Positions 1-8,772 of a stretch of DNA of 64,000 bases are shown piece by piece. Below the pieces are notes generated by a model, which saw only the letters and a list, made by a program, of their open reading frames with translations, was not told the DNA's origin and searched no databases. Each line of letters starts with the position of its first letter. Position 1 is the first letter of the stretch. The translations under genes and the position numbers were made by a program. The stretch comes from Sunxiuqinia elliptica (lineage in GTDB: Bacteria; Bacteroidota; Bacteroidia; Bacteroidales; Prolixibacteraceae), in contig NZ_FONW01000015.1 in assembly GCF_900113005.1 (NCBI RefSeq), forward strand, positions 30,763 to 94,762, read 5' to 3'.

Positions 1-1284
1 GAATGGAGTGATGTACCATAATTTCAAGTCTCCATCATTCGATAATTCCATTTCCGTTTTTTTACGCCCCAGGTACCACCCAACAAACAAAACAATAAGC
101 AAGCCTCCCAGTGGCAATAAGATATTGGCAGAAGTAAAATCAAGAAGCTCGAACACATTCTTTCCCCAAATGCTCACATCTTTCATTGGCCCCCAAGATA
201 ACGCACACATAAAACCCAATACAGAAACCGATGCTGCTGCGAGCCAAGTTGCCTTCTTTCGACTCACCCGGAATTCTTCAACAAAGTAGGCTACAATAAC
301 CTCCAGCACCGAAATCGTAGAGGTAAGTGCAGCAACCCCAAGCAGTAAAAAAAACAATATTGAGAAGAAATATCCCCCGGTCATCTGTTGAAAGATATTG
401 GGCAGTGTAATGTACACCAAGCCCTCGCCCGAACCTGGCTCAATTCCAAACGCAAACACCGCAGGAAAAATAGCGACACCAGCCAATACTGCAATTAAGG
501 TATCAGTAAAAGCAACCGACAAAGCGGCACTTCCAAGGTTCTCCTTTTTCTGAATGTAAGAAGAATAGGTTATCAGCGTTCCCATTCCGATACTTAATGA
601 AAAAAAAGCTTGCCCTAAGGCCTCCAAAATCGTGGAAGCTGTTAGTTTCGAGAAATCCGGTTTAAACAAAAACTCCATTCCTCCAGCAGCACCATCCAAG
701 GTTAGCGACCGAATGCACAAAACAATCAAAATCACAAACAAAATGGGCATCAAAATCTTCGTATATTTTTCAATCCCATTTTTTACGCCCGACACGATGA
801 TTAATGCAGTTAATCCCATAAAGACAAAAAACCACAATAACGGCCTTGAACTCCCACTTCGGAAGTCATTAAACATGGTTGTCAGCTCAGTGGCATTTTT
901 CCCGGCAAAGCCATTTGTAAACGACTGGTAAATATATTCAAGAGTCCAACCGGCAACAGCTGTATAGAAAGCTAAAATCATAAAAGCAGCAGCAACCCCC
1001 ATAATTCCAACAACGGACCATGGTTTTCCGGGAGCCAAAAACTTGAATGCCCCAAAAGCATTTCGCTGCGAACTACGGCCAATAACAAACTCAGACATCA
1101 TCACCGGCAAACCAATGGCAACAACAAAAGCCAGGTATACAATGAGGAATGCTCCTCCCCCGTTTTCTCCGACCACATACGGAAACCGCCAAATATTACC
1201 TAAACCAATGGCGGAACCAGCCGTAGCTGCAATCACACCAAACCTACTTCCAAACGAATCACGACTAGCGGGTACTCCTGACAT
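1..1284 (-). CDS. Sodium-dependent symporter, SNF/NSS family (partial, C-terminus beyond window)
   Basis: The reverse strand is open from an ATG at 1284 to the window edge, giving 428 residues without a stop. The N-terminus carries the NSS-family first helix AATAGSAIGLGNIWRFPY, where the unwound Na+/substrate site lies, followed by GENGGGAFLIVYL and several further hydrophobic helices. NSS transporters couple Na+ entry to uptake of amino acids or related solutes across the inner membrane. The substrate cannot be read from the sequence. The gene stands alone here; the next gene (fba, same strand) lies upstream and ends in its own terminator, so separate transcription is likely. The family is certain, the substrate unknown. 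Confidence 0.9.
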   Translation of the reverse strand, partial: MSGVPASRDSFGSRFGVIAATAGSAIGLGNIWRFPYVVGENGGGAFLIVYLAFVVAIGLPVMMSEFVIGRSSQRNAFGAFKFLAPGKPWSVVGIMGVAAAFMILAFYTAVAGWTLEYIYQSFTNGFAGKNATELTTMFNDFRSGSSRPLLWFFVFMGLTALIIVSGVKNGIEKYTKILMPILFVILIVLCIRSLTLDGAAGGMEFLFKPDFSKLTASTILEALGQAFFSLSIGMGTLITYSSYIQKKENLGSAALSVAFTDTLIAVLAGVAIFPAVFAFGIEPGSGEGLVYITLPNIFQQMTGGYFFSILFFLLLGVAALTSTISVLEVIVAYFVEEFRVSRKKATWLAAASVSVLGFMCALSWGPMKDVSIWGKNVFELLDFTSANILLPLGGLLIVLFVGWYLGRKKTEMELSNDGDLKLWYITPF

Positions 1285-1400
1285 ACTTTTTGTTTTAAAT
1301 CAGTAATTAAAGGTTATGTTTTCTTATATTTTTTTACTTTTTCGGCGTAAAAATGCAAATATTTTCTTTTTCATCAAATTATCCCTTTAAAAGCAAGCAC

Positions 1401-1432
1401 AAAAAAAGGCCCTCCTTTTCAGGAGAGCCTTC
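1401..1432 (-). terminator. Rho-independent terminator of fba
   Basis: Read on the minus strand, an AAGGCTCTCC / GGAGGGCCTT hairpin (about 1407-1431, one mismatch) is followed by seven T residues. It lies just after the aldolase stop codon at 1454. Confidence 0.75.
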
Positions 1433-1453
1433 GATTTATTGTATGGTCAAAAA

Positions 1454-2536
1454 TTAGTTTTTGCCAATGCAGTTCAAGTCTTCGAATGCTACTTTCAAAC
1501 GAGCAATCATTGCTTCTTCTGCTTTACGAATCCAAACACGTGGATCGTAGAATTTTTTATTTGGTTTTTCGTCACCTTCTGGGTTACCAATTTGTCCTTG
1601 CAGGTAGTCATGGTTAGCAGCTTCGAATGCACGAACGCCTTCCCAATATGCCCACTGCGTATCGGTATCGATATTCATTTTAATAACACCATAAGAAATT
1701 GCTTCACGAATTTCTTCCAAAGAAGAACCTGATCCACCGTGGAAAACAAAGTCTACAGGCTTAGCATCTGCAGTGTTGTATTTTTCTGCGATGAATTTTT
1801 GAGAATCATCCAAAATTTTCGGAGTCAATTTAACGTTACCTGGCTTGTAAACACCATGTACGTTTCCGAATGAAGCAGCAATTGTGAAGTTAGGGCTGAT
1901 TTTGCTCAATTCTTCGTATGCGTAAGCTACTTCTTCTGGTTGAGTATAAAGCAATGAATTGTCAACATCAGTGTTATCAACACCATCTTCTTCACCACCA
2001 GTTACACCCAATTCAATTTCCAAAGTCATACCAATTTTGCTCATGCGAGCCAAGTATTCTTTGCAAATAGCGATGTTTTCTTCCAATGGTTCTTCTGACA
2101 AGTCAAGCATGTGAGAAGAAAACAAAGGTTTTCCTGTTTCAGCAAAGTGTTTTTCACCAGCGTCAAGCAATCCATCAATCCAAGGCAACAATTTTTTTGC
2201 GGCGTGGTCAGTGTGCAAAATTACTTTCACTCCGTAAGCTTCAGCCAACATGTGAATTGATTTTGCTCCAGCAACAGCACCAGCAACCTGAGCTTGTTGT
2301 CCTTCTAATTTCAAGCCTTTACCGGCATAGAATTGAGCTCCTCCGTTAGAGAATTGAACAATTACAGGAGAGTCAACAACTTTTGCAGCTTCGATAACCG
2401 CGTTAACTGAACTTGAAGTTGTTACGTTAACAGCTGGTAATGCAAATTGATTTTCTTTAGCAACTTTAAAAATGTATTGCACATCCTCACCAGTTACAAC
2501 ACCTGGCTTGATGTTATCAAAAAGTTTTTCGCTCAT
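1454..2536 (-). CDS. fbaA: Class II fructose-bisphosphate aldolase
   Basis: The 360-residue product matches the class IIA (E. coli FbaA-like) length. It interconverts fructose 1,6-bisphosphate with glyceraldehyde-3-phosphate and dihydroxyacetone phosphate in the cytosol. Visible motifs are HTDHAAKK (zinc ligand and catalytic Asp, residues 108-115), ELGVTGGEEDGVDN with metal-binding Glu residues, FVFHGGSGSS (phosphate loop) and NIDTDTQWA. The codon choice looks biased in the way expected of a highly expressed glycolytic gene, as in the GAPDH gene at 26185. It is followed by a terminator and preceded by a 117-bp gap containing a -7 element, so it is probably transcribed alone. Confidence 0.97.
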   Translation of the reverse strand: MSEKLFDNIKPGVVTGEDVQYIFKVAKENQFALPAVNVTTSSSVNAVIEAAKVVDSPVIVQFSNGGAQFYAGKGLKLEGQQAQVAGAVAGAKSIHMLAEAYGVKVILHTDHAAKKLLPWIDGLLDAGEKHFAETGKPLFSSHMLDLSEEPLEENIAICKEYLARMSKIGMTLEIELGVTGGEEDGVDNTDVDNSLLYTQPEEVAYAYEELSKISPNFTIAASFGNVHGVYKPGNVKLTPKILDDSQKFIAEKYNTADAKPVDFVFHGGSGSSLEEIREAISYGVIKMNIDTDTQWAYWEGVRAFEAANHDYLQGQIGNPEGDEKPNKKFYDPRVWIRKAEEAMIARLKVAFEDLNCIGKN

Positions 2537-2601
2537 AGCTTCTATGTATTAAAAATTTATACGAGATTAAATTGTTCGGATTCTAAATCTTTGATCGGCT
2601 G

Positions 2602-2609
2602 CAAATTTA
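2602..2609 (-). promoter_or_regulatory. Possible -7 promoter element upstream of fba
   Basis: On the minus strand this reads TAAATTTG, an exact match to the Bacteroidota -7 consensus TAnnTTTG, 66 bp before the fba start. No good -33 TTTG was found at the usual distance, so this rests on the -7 box alone. Confidence 0.35.
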
Positions 2610-2653
2610 CGAATAAAAAAGCAAAAAAAGTGAGCCGTTGTATTAAATGGAAG

Positions 2654-4990
2654 TTAAAACGGATACCCAATTGCAAAGCTTAAAGCAAAATGGTCTTTGT
2701 TAATCGGATAATTCCCAATAATAAATCGCTTACCAGGATCCAGTGATGGGTCGCGCAATTTCATTCCCAAGTCGAGCCGAAAAACAAAGTAGGTAAAATC
2801 AAATCGCAAGCCTGTTCCGGTACCAATTGCAATTTGCTTATAAAATTCGTCAATCCGGAATTGAGCCCCGGGACGGTTATCCTTATTATTGATGGCCCAA
2901 ATATTTCCTGCATCCAGAAAGAAAGCCCCTTCAATCCGCCAAAAGAAACGGTAACGATACTCCAGGTTGGCTTCCAGTTTAATGTCTGACGACTGGTTAG
3001 GATATGCTCCTGTTTGTGCCTTATAAGTCCCCGGGCCCAATGAACGAACCTGCCAGGCTCTAATCCCGTTGGCTCCCCCTGTAAAATACTTTTTCTCAAA
3101 AGGCAAGACATCAAAATTACCATAAGGCAAACCGACTCCGACAAACGCACGTCCGACCAATGAATTGTATTTATCAATCATATAACCATAGCGGTATTCG
3201 AAGTCTGCCTTTAAGTATTGCGCAAAGCGCGTTCCCAAAATCTTATGATAGCTCGATGTCTGTCCAGTCACCGTATCGGTTACCACAGCCTTTTCATGAT
3301 TCACCAAGCCGGTATAAGCTGACAACAAATTACCAGCCGATTCAAACGACCATTTCCAATAGCGGTAATTGGCTCTTTTCTTCAGGTTTTGATTGTTGTT
3401 TACCTGGGTGTAATTCAAGGCAAAAATAAGGTGGTCTGTAAAACTACTTTTAATGTATAGGTCCTTGATTGAATTAATGAACTCATCATTAAACTCATAT
3501 AAATTGACGTAGTTAAAGTCAACCAAATTCAGAAAATGAGTTCGTTCTGTCGAGGATTTCCAGTTGTACCCAAAGCGAAAGTTGGTGATTGTCCGCGTAT
3601 AATCAGGTCTACGCTGGTAGTTAAAACCCAACGTCAGGCTCGTCTGCGGAACCTGGTAATTAAACAAGCGTGGACTCTTTAGCGGACTCAAAAACTTCGG
3701 AATAGTTAAGGAGCCTTCCAAGCCAAACTCGCGGGTATTAAAATCCAGCTTATCATCACTGAATAATCGTTGCTGACGCTCAATGGCCCCTTTTAAATTT
3801 AGGTTAAATATTTCAGCTCCCCGAAAAACATTTCGATGTTGATAATTCAAGTTACCAGCGACTCCAAGATTCCCTGAAGAGTTTGTCCCTTCTACGTCTA
3901 CTGAAAATCCTTGACGGGGAAGTGCCGTTAGTTGAAAGTTACAATCAAGAATACCTGTACGCTCATCAATTACCGAATCAGCCTCTTCAAAGTTAAGGTT
4001 GACCACCCGAAACTGCCGCAGCTGAATCAACGAACGGTATGTTTTCTCGACATTACTTAAAGAATAGTAAGTACTATCGCCAATCCGGTTAATGTTATAA
4101 AATAACTCTGGCTTGTATTTCAACTTATCCCGAAAAGTAAAGGTATAAGGCGCGTCCTGCAAGGTATCGTTTTTTGCCAGTAGTTCAGGAGTTACCAATG
4201 GGGCCGGAACAAAATCGGGAATGATATGATAATTGCGGACGACGTACTTCTTATGAGGTAAAACCGAGTCTTGCTCACTCTCCAAATCCCGATCAGACAC
4301 CTCGACCACCAAATCCACTTGCTTTTCGGCTCCCCTTAAACTACTATCGGCCTGATAGGTGATGTAATCTTTTGTAAAATTATAATAGCCATGATTTCTC
4401 AGATGGTTAGCAATCCGACTTCGTTCAGCATTCAGAACATCCACATCAAAAACAGAACCACTACGGATTAATTGCTTGGTTGAATCGCCCATAATTAAAG
4501 GTTCAAGCGTTTTGTCCTGTATATGGTATGAATAGTTCCGAATGCGATAAGGCTTCCCTGTTTCGATACGATAGATTAAATCAACCTTGCGTTTTCGTAC
4601 GCGTACCGTCAACTCTTCTTCGATATGCGCATCATAATAGCCTTTGTTTTTCAAATAGAGTTTCAACTGCTGCTTCGATCGCTCAGTCATATACTCATCA
4701 TAAACAACCGGAGCCTCGCCAATTCGCTTAAACCATCCTTTCTCCTTCTTTTTTGATGATAAATTATACAAGCCCAAGTGAAATTTCGTAACCCCCAGGA
4801 TCTTCAGGTTCTCCTTTTGACGAATTTGCGCTTGCAACTCTTCCTTATTCACCAACTTATTGTCGATCTCAACATCGGTATCATTCAGCAGGTATTTCCC
4901 TTCCGGGACAAAGCGGGTAGATGAGCAAGAATACAATACGCCTGCCAATAACAGACCTATCAAGTAATTAACCAGTTTTCTCTTGCTCAT
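2654..4990 (-). CDS. tamL: TamL-type BamA/TamA family outer-membrane lipoprotein
   Basis: The product is 778 residues from the ATG at 4990; an in-frame upstream start at 5041 would spoil the signal peptide. The N-terminus MSKRKLVNYLIGLLLAGVLY is followed by SC, an SPII lipobox (LYS-C). Then come POTRA-like segments (about 30-330) with the paired KGYYDAHIE and HGYYNFTKDY motifs typical of these domains, and a C-terminal beta-barrel (about 390-778) ending in aromatic GYPF. TamL is the lipidated BamA paralogue of Bacteroidota that works with TamB in envelope assembly or lipid transport. No tamB lies in the window. The divergent neighbour is an RNA methyltransferase. Confidence 0.88.
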   Translation of the reverse strand: MSKRKLVNYLIGLLLAGVLYSCSSTRFVPEGKYLLNDTDVEIDNKLVNKEELQAQIRQKENLKILGVTKFHLGLYNLSSKKKEKGWFKRIGEAPVVYDEYMTERSKQQLKLYLKNKGYYDAHIEEELTVRVRKRKVDLIYRIETGKPYRIRNYSYHIQDKTLEPLIMGDSTKQLIRSGSVFDVDVLNAERSRIANHLRNHGYYNFTKDYITYQADSSLRGAEKQVDLVVEVSDRDLESEQDSVLPHKKYVVRNYHIIPDFVPAPLVTPELLAKNDTLQDAPYTFTFRDKLKYKPELFYNINRIGDSTYYSLSNVEKTYRSLIQLRQFRVVNLNFEEADSVIDERTGILDCNFQLTALPRQGFSVDVEGTNSSGNLGVAGNLNYQHRNVFRGAEIFNLNLKGAIERQQRLFSDDKLDFNTREFGLEGSLTIPKFLSPLKSPRLFNYQVPQTSLTLGFNYQRRPDYTRTITNFRFGYNWKSSTERTHFLNLVDFNYVNLYEFNDEFINSIKDLYIKSSFTDHLIFALNYTQVNNNQNLKKRANYRYWKWSFESAGNLLSAYTGLVNHEKAVVTDTVTGQTSSYHKILGTRFAQYLKADFEYRYGYMIDKYNSLVGRAFVGVGLPYGNFDVLPFEKKYFTGGANGIRAWQVRSLGPGTYKAQTGAYPNQSSDIKLEANLEYRYRFFWRIEGAFFLDAGNIWAINNKDNRPGAQFRIDEFYKQIAIGTGTGLRFDFTYFVFRLDLGMKLRDPSLDPGKRFIIGNYPINKDHFALSFAIGYPF

Positions 4991-5016
4991 TGCTCTCTTG
5001 TTTCTAGTAGTTTTCA

Positions 5017-5046
5017 CAAAAATAAACACTATCGGACGCAAACAAA
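5017..5046 (-). promoter_or_regulatory. Bacteroidota-type promoter for tamL
   Basis: On the minus strand TTTG (5046-5043) and TATTTTTG (5024-5017) are separated by 18 bp, close to the -33/-7 arrangement of the Bacteroidota housekeeping sigma factor. The -7 box ends 27 bp before the chosen tamL ATG (4990) and inside the longer alternative reading frame, which supports the shorter start. Confidence 0.5.
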
Positions 5047-5088
5047 TCGATTAGGCTTTTTATTTTTACAAATTGTTTGCCAATCATC

Positions 5089-5859
5089 ATGCTAAGTAAA
5101 AATAAAATAAAGTTCATCCAATCGCTTAATCGTAAAAAGATACGCGAGCAAGAACAGGTTTACCTTGTTGAAGGAAGTAAGATTGTACTAGAAGCCATTG
5201 AAAATAAGCTCACTATTAAGCTCCTGATTGGAACACCCGATTTTTTTGAAGCCAACCAAATCCCTCGGAATGTAGCTGAAGAATGTGTGATCTGCGGGTT
5301 GGACGAGCTAAAAAAGGCGAGTCTTCAACAAGCACCGCAGCAAGCCATCGCTGTCATTAGTCAAAATAAGTCGGACTTTATTCCCCAACAACTGCCCCAA
5401 GAGCTGGCTTTAGCGTTGGATTTCATTCAGGATCCAGGGAATTTGGGGACCATTATCAGAATGGCTGACTGGTTTGGAATTCGTCATATTTTTTGCTCGG
5501 ATAATACGGTTGATTGTTACAACCCTAAAGTGATCCAAGCCAGCATGGGAGCAATCTTCAGAGTACAGCTACACTACATCAATTTAGAAGATCTCATTAC
5601 CCAGGCTGCTAACGAGCAGCTACCTGTTTACGGAACTTTTTTAGAAGGCGAAAACATATACCAGGCAACACTTGCCCCTGCAGGGATTCTGGTTATGGGA
5701 AATGAAGGAAAAGGTATTTCAAATTCGGTTGCAAACAAAATCAACCAGAAAATTCATATTCCCTCATTTGCTTTTGGCAATGGTTCCGAATCGTTGAACG
5801 TAGCTACTGCTACAGCTATTTGTTGCTCCGAGTTTAAGCGAAGGGCTTTGGAAGATTAG
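5089..5859 (+). CDS. TrmH/SpoU-family RNA 2'-O-methyltransferase
   Basis: The 256-residue product starts at ATG 5089; a TTG 12 bp upstream is possible but less likely. The N-terminal substrate-binding domain has the typical KFIQSLNRKKIREQEQVYLV followed by VEG. The C-terminal SPOUT methyltransferase domain shows the three family motifs: LDFIQDPGNLGTIIRMADWF (motif 1, residues about 110-129), GNEGKGIS (motif 2) and the Ser/Asn-rich SLNVATATAI (motif 3) that forms the SAM-binding knot. It methylates a ribose 2'-OH in rRNA or tRNA; the target nucleotide cannot be predicted. It is divergent from tamL. Confidence 0.92.
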   Translation: MLSKNKIKFIQSLNRKKIREQEQVYLVEGSKIVLEAIENKLTIKLLIGTPDFFEANQIPRNVAEECVICGLDELKKASLQQAPQQAIAVISQNKSDFIPQQLPQELALALDFIQDPGNLGTIIRMADWFGIRHIFCSDNTVDCYNPKVIQASMGAIFRVQLHYINLEDLITQAANEQLPVYGTFLEGENIYQATLAPAGILVMGNEGKGISNSVANKINQKIHIPSFAFGNGSESLNVATATAICCSEFKRRALED

Positions 5860-5905
5860 AAGGTTGGAAGATTAGAAGGTTGGAAGGTTAGAATATTAGA
5901 AGGGT
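5850..5905. repeat. 16-bp tandem repeat overlapping the methyltransferase stop
   Basis: The unit GGAAGATTAGAAGGTT occurs perfectly at 5850-5865 and 5866-5881 and imperfectly at 5882-5897. The first unit contains the TAG stop codon of the RNA methyltransferase, so the repeat arose from, or spread into, the 3' end of the gene. Confidence 0.8.
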
Positions 5906-5943
5906 TGAATGACAGAAATTTTGGAGTTCGAGATCAATCATCA

Positions 5944-6326
5944 ATCCTTCTAGCCTGAGCATCTGAAAATCCGACTATCTGAAAATCCGTCTTTTGCCTT
6001 CTTCTACCAGTCTCCTCTTTCCCAGAAGAAAAACTCCAAAAGCAGCGCAATGTAAAAATCAGCCTTTGACTATTTGCCAAAGGTCATTTTTTCAACAAAA
6101 TAGGCTTTGGACAAAACTCCAAAGGTCATCCAACCAAGAAAACGCCGCATTTTAATTTATCCAAAGGCTGTCCAAGCAAAAAAACAGTTCATTTCTACTT
6201 CTCCAAAGCTCCACCAAGCAAAAAGCTGGTTTGGATAAACCAAAATAAAGCCAAATCAACTAGTTCTACTTTAATTCTTAAAATCATCGTTGAAAGATAA
6301 TCCTTCTAGTCTGAGCATCTGAAAAT
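5944..6326. repeat. Intergenic repeat island: dispersed 26-bp pair and ~42-bp degenerate array
   Basis: The gap between 5859 and 6350 holds no plausible gene. A motif of about 26 bp, built on CTTCTAGNCTGAGCATCTG, occurs at 5944-5970 and again at 6301-6326. Between them are four degenerate copies of a CCAAAGGTCNNCCAACAAA-like unit near 6076, 6117, 6160 and 6201, a period of roughly 42 bp. The function is unknown. Confidence 0.6.
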
Positions 6327-6349
6327 TTTTGCCTTTGCCTTTTGGGTCT

Positions 6350-7906
6350 TTAATCTCCAATTGCCAAGGCTACCGCTTCTGCACATCGCTCCCCGTCAAT
6401 AGCCGAAGAAGCGATTCCACCGGCATAGCCAGCCCCCTCACCACAAGGATATAAACCTTTGATGCGAATGTGCTGCAAATTGGTTTCATCACGCGGAATT
6501 CGCACCGGAGAAGAAGTACGGGATTCCACCCCCACCGCAATGCCTTCACCTGAAAGAAATCCGTGGGCTTTCCGATCAATTTGCCGAATCCCTTCCCTTA
6601 ACCGGCTTGCAACACGCTTAGGAAGTTTCTCATGCAAAGGAGAACTAATTAGGCCCGGGCGATAAGAGCTCTCAGGCAAATCAGCAGAACGCTTCCCGGA
6701 AACAAAATCGGTCAGTCGCTGAGCCGGAGCAAACTGTGTTTGCCCATTCATCATGAAACAAAGTTTCTCGATATGCTTCTGAAACTCCAGGCCGGCAAAA
6801 ACACCGTACTGCTTAAATTCGCGCAGATCTTCCGGCCGAACCTCGGCCACCAAGCCGGAATTAGCAAACGGCGAGTTACGCTTTGATGCAGACATCCCAT
6901 TAACCACCAACTCGCCAGGAGCTGTAGCTGCCGGAACAATAAATCCACCGGGGCACATACAAAATGAATAAACGCCCCGATCGTTAACCTGCTCAACAAA
7001 AGAATAGGTGGCTGCTGGCAGGTAAGGTCCCCGCTGTGCTTGATGATATTGAATAGAATCAATCAGTGCTTGTGGGTGCTCCACCCGAACGCCCATTGCA
7101 AAGGTCTTTGCTTCCAAATTCACGCCCTGCTTCCAAAGCATTTCATAAATATCACGGGCCGAATGGCCTGTTGCCAGAATTACAGCATCAAAATCGTAAC
7201 GTTGGCCATTAGCCAACTTCACTCCTTTACATTGGTCATTTTTCAACACCAACTCTTCTATCCGACTATTGAAATGAATTTCTCCTCCTGAAGCTATAAT
7301 CTGTTCCCGAATTCCGCGGATCACTGCTGGCAATTTATCTGTTCCCACATGCGGATGGGCATCAATCAGGATCTGCGGATCTGCCCCAAACTGAACAAGC
7401 ACCTCCAAAATCTTCTTAACACTTCCCCGCTTTTTTGAACGGGTATAAAGTTTCCCATCCGAAAAAGTTCCGGCTCCACCTTCTCCAAAACCATAGTTCG
7501 AATCGGGATCGACCGTGTGCTCTCGGTAAATTTTGGCAATGTCCCGCTTCCGATCATGGACATTCTTCCCGCGCTCAAAGATAATCGGTTTATACCCCAA
7601 TTCGATTAATCGCAGGGCTGCAAACAAGCCAGCCGGCCCAGCACCAACAATCCCTACTGGTGGTCGGTGCGCCACTTCCGGATAGGTGTAAACAGTCGAT
7701 TCCTGCTCAGGCTGCTCTCCAACAAAAACAGCTACACCCAGGTTGATACGAATTTGCCGCTGACGAGCATCAATCGACTTACGACGTACGACAATTGCCG
7801 TAATATCATCTTCAGTTACCCCCAACTTATGTGCGATTAAAGGGCGGTAAAACTGTTCATCCGACGCCTGTTTAGGAGTCAAGGAGATGTTAAATTCTTT
7901 CTTCAA
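6350..7906 (-). CDS. NAD(P)/FAD-dependent oxidoreductase (COG2509-like)
   Basis: The 518-residue flavoprotein has an N-terminal extension of about 80 residues with KEFNISLTPKQASDEQFYRP, then the dinucleotide-binding GIVGAGPAGLFAALRLIELG (about 85-104) ending in the ERG acidic residue. The next blocks are GEGGAGTFSDGKLYTRSKKR, a second FAD motif DAVILATGHSARDIYEML, and a C-terminal LYPCGEGAGYAGGIASSAID. These are typical of the uncharacterised dehydrogenases of COG2509. The substrate is unknown. The start is a TTG at 7906; no upstream ATG fits. It lies 2 bp after porT and is probably the last gene of the operon that starts at 10532. Confidence 0.85.
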   Translation of the reverse strand: MKKEFNISLTPKQASDEQFYRPLIAHKLGVTEDDITAIVVRRKSIDARQRQIRINLGVAVFVGEQPEQESTVYTYPEVAHRPPVGIVGAGPAGLFAALRLIELGYKPIIFERGKNVHDRKRDIAKIYREHTVDPDSNYGFGEGGAGTFSDGKLYTRSKKRGSVKKILEVLVQFGADPQILIDAHPHVGTDKLPAVIRGIREQIIASGGEIHFNSRIEELVLKNDQCKGVKLANGQRYDFDAVILATGHSARDIYEMLWKQGVNLEAKTFAMGVRVEHPQALIDSIQYHQAQRGPYLPAATYSFVEQVNDRGVYSFCMCPGGFIVPAATAPGELVVNGMSASKRNSPFANSGLVAEVRPEDLREFKQYGVFAGLEFQKHIEKLCFMMNGQTQFAPAQRLTDFVSGKRSADLPESSYRPGLISSPLHEKLPKRVASRLREGIRQIDRKAHGFLSGEGIAVGVESRTSSPVRIPRDETNLQHIRIKGLYPCGEGAGYAGGIASSAIDGERCAEAVALAIGD

Positions 7907-7908
7907 TG

Positions 7909-8688
7909 TTATTCGAAATGGAAACTTAAAGTGAATACGTTTGAACTCAGCTTTTTAATTGCTGAGGTATAATACTGGCGTTGAGTCATTCCGTCCGGGC
8001 CATCATTCAGCATGTTGCCAAGCCCCAGACTAACTTTCAACTCGGTAGACAATCGGAAAAAACGCAGGTAAGTATCCCAACCAACACCCGCTTCAAAATA
8101 AAAACCGCCCCGCTTGACACGAACCAAATCTTCCTTACCCGTTTTTGAGATATCGACCCTAAAGGCAGGTCCTGCAATCAGATAAGGCCGTTGGTTATTC
8201 AATCGGCTTGATTTGTACTTAACCAGCAAAGGCAAGTCAATGTAAGTACTCTTAATGGAGTAATATTCGAGTGGTTCAGAACCTTCATTCACATCATAAA
8301 CGGGGACATTATAGGTCAGGCGACGCTCGCCAAAAGACAGTCCCGGTAAAAACCGTAAATCAAAGTACTCTCCCAATCTCAAGTTGGTCACAATCCCAAC
8401 CGTTAAACCAGGAACCTGTTCCGCAATATCGGCATACACCGTATCTCGAGCAGTAACTGGCCGCTCTCCCGGATTAAACAGGGGCGACTGCCAAGTATCA
8501 TCAATTTCAGGATTCAAGCTCAAAGGACGATAGTGTTCCAAGTGGAAGTCTAGCGTATTAATAGCGATGGTAAAACCAAAGTGCAAAGGTTTATCATCAA
8601 AGGTGGTTAAGTTCTTTACCCGCTCCATTTGGGCAAAGCCACTTAACGACAAATACAAAAATGCGATAATGCTAATGAGCTTTTTCAC
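7909..8688 (-). CDS. porT: PorT, type IX secretion system beta-barrel protein
   Basis: The 259-residue product has a signal peptide (MKKLISIIAFLYLSLSGFAQ) and alternating beta-strand segments of a small outer-membrane barrel, ending in TLSFHFE. Conserved PorT-like features include the early HFGFTIAINTLDF block and YIDLPLLVKYKS. PorT is needed for secretion and maturation of type IX substrates in Bacteroidota. As seen in other Bacteroidota, it sits next to the menaquinone methyltransferase gene. The start codon is GTG at 8688. The large Ig-repeat protein at 16866 carries a sorting signal for this pathway. Confidence 0.85.
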   Translation of the reverse strand: MKKLISIIAFLYLSLSGFAQMERVKNLTTFDDKPLHFGFTIAINTLDFHLEHYRPLSLNPEIDDTWQSPLFNPGERPVTARDTVYADIAEQVPGLTVGIVTNLRLGEYFDLRFLPGLSFGERRLTYNVPVYDVNEGSEPLEYYSIKSTYIDLPLLVKYKSSRLNNQRPYLIAGPAFRVDISKTGKEDLVRVKRGGFYFEAGVGWDTYLRFFRLSTELKVSLGLGNMLNDGPDGMTQRQYYTSAIKKLSSNVFTLSFHFE

Positions 8689-8772
8689 TGATCCTGGTCT
8701 GTATTAATATCCTAAATCAAAAACCACAATATTCGAAAAATATTGTCTGACAGAACATTTGAATGCCTGTAA

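Noticed and set aside
5077..5088. Upstream TTG start for the RNA methyltransferase
   Set aside because: It adds only MPII before a good ATG at 5089; homology begins after the ATG.
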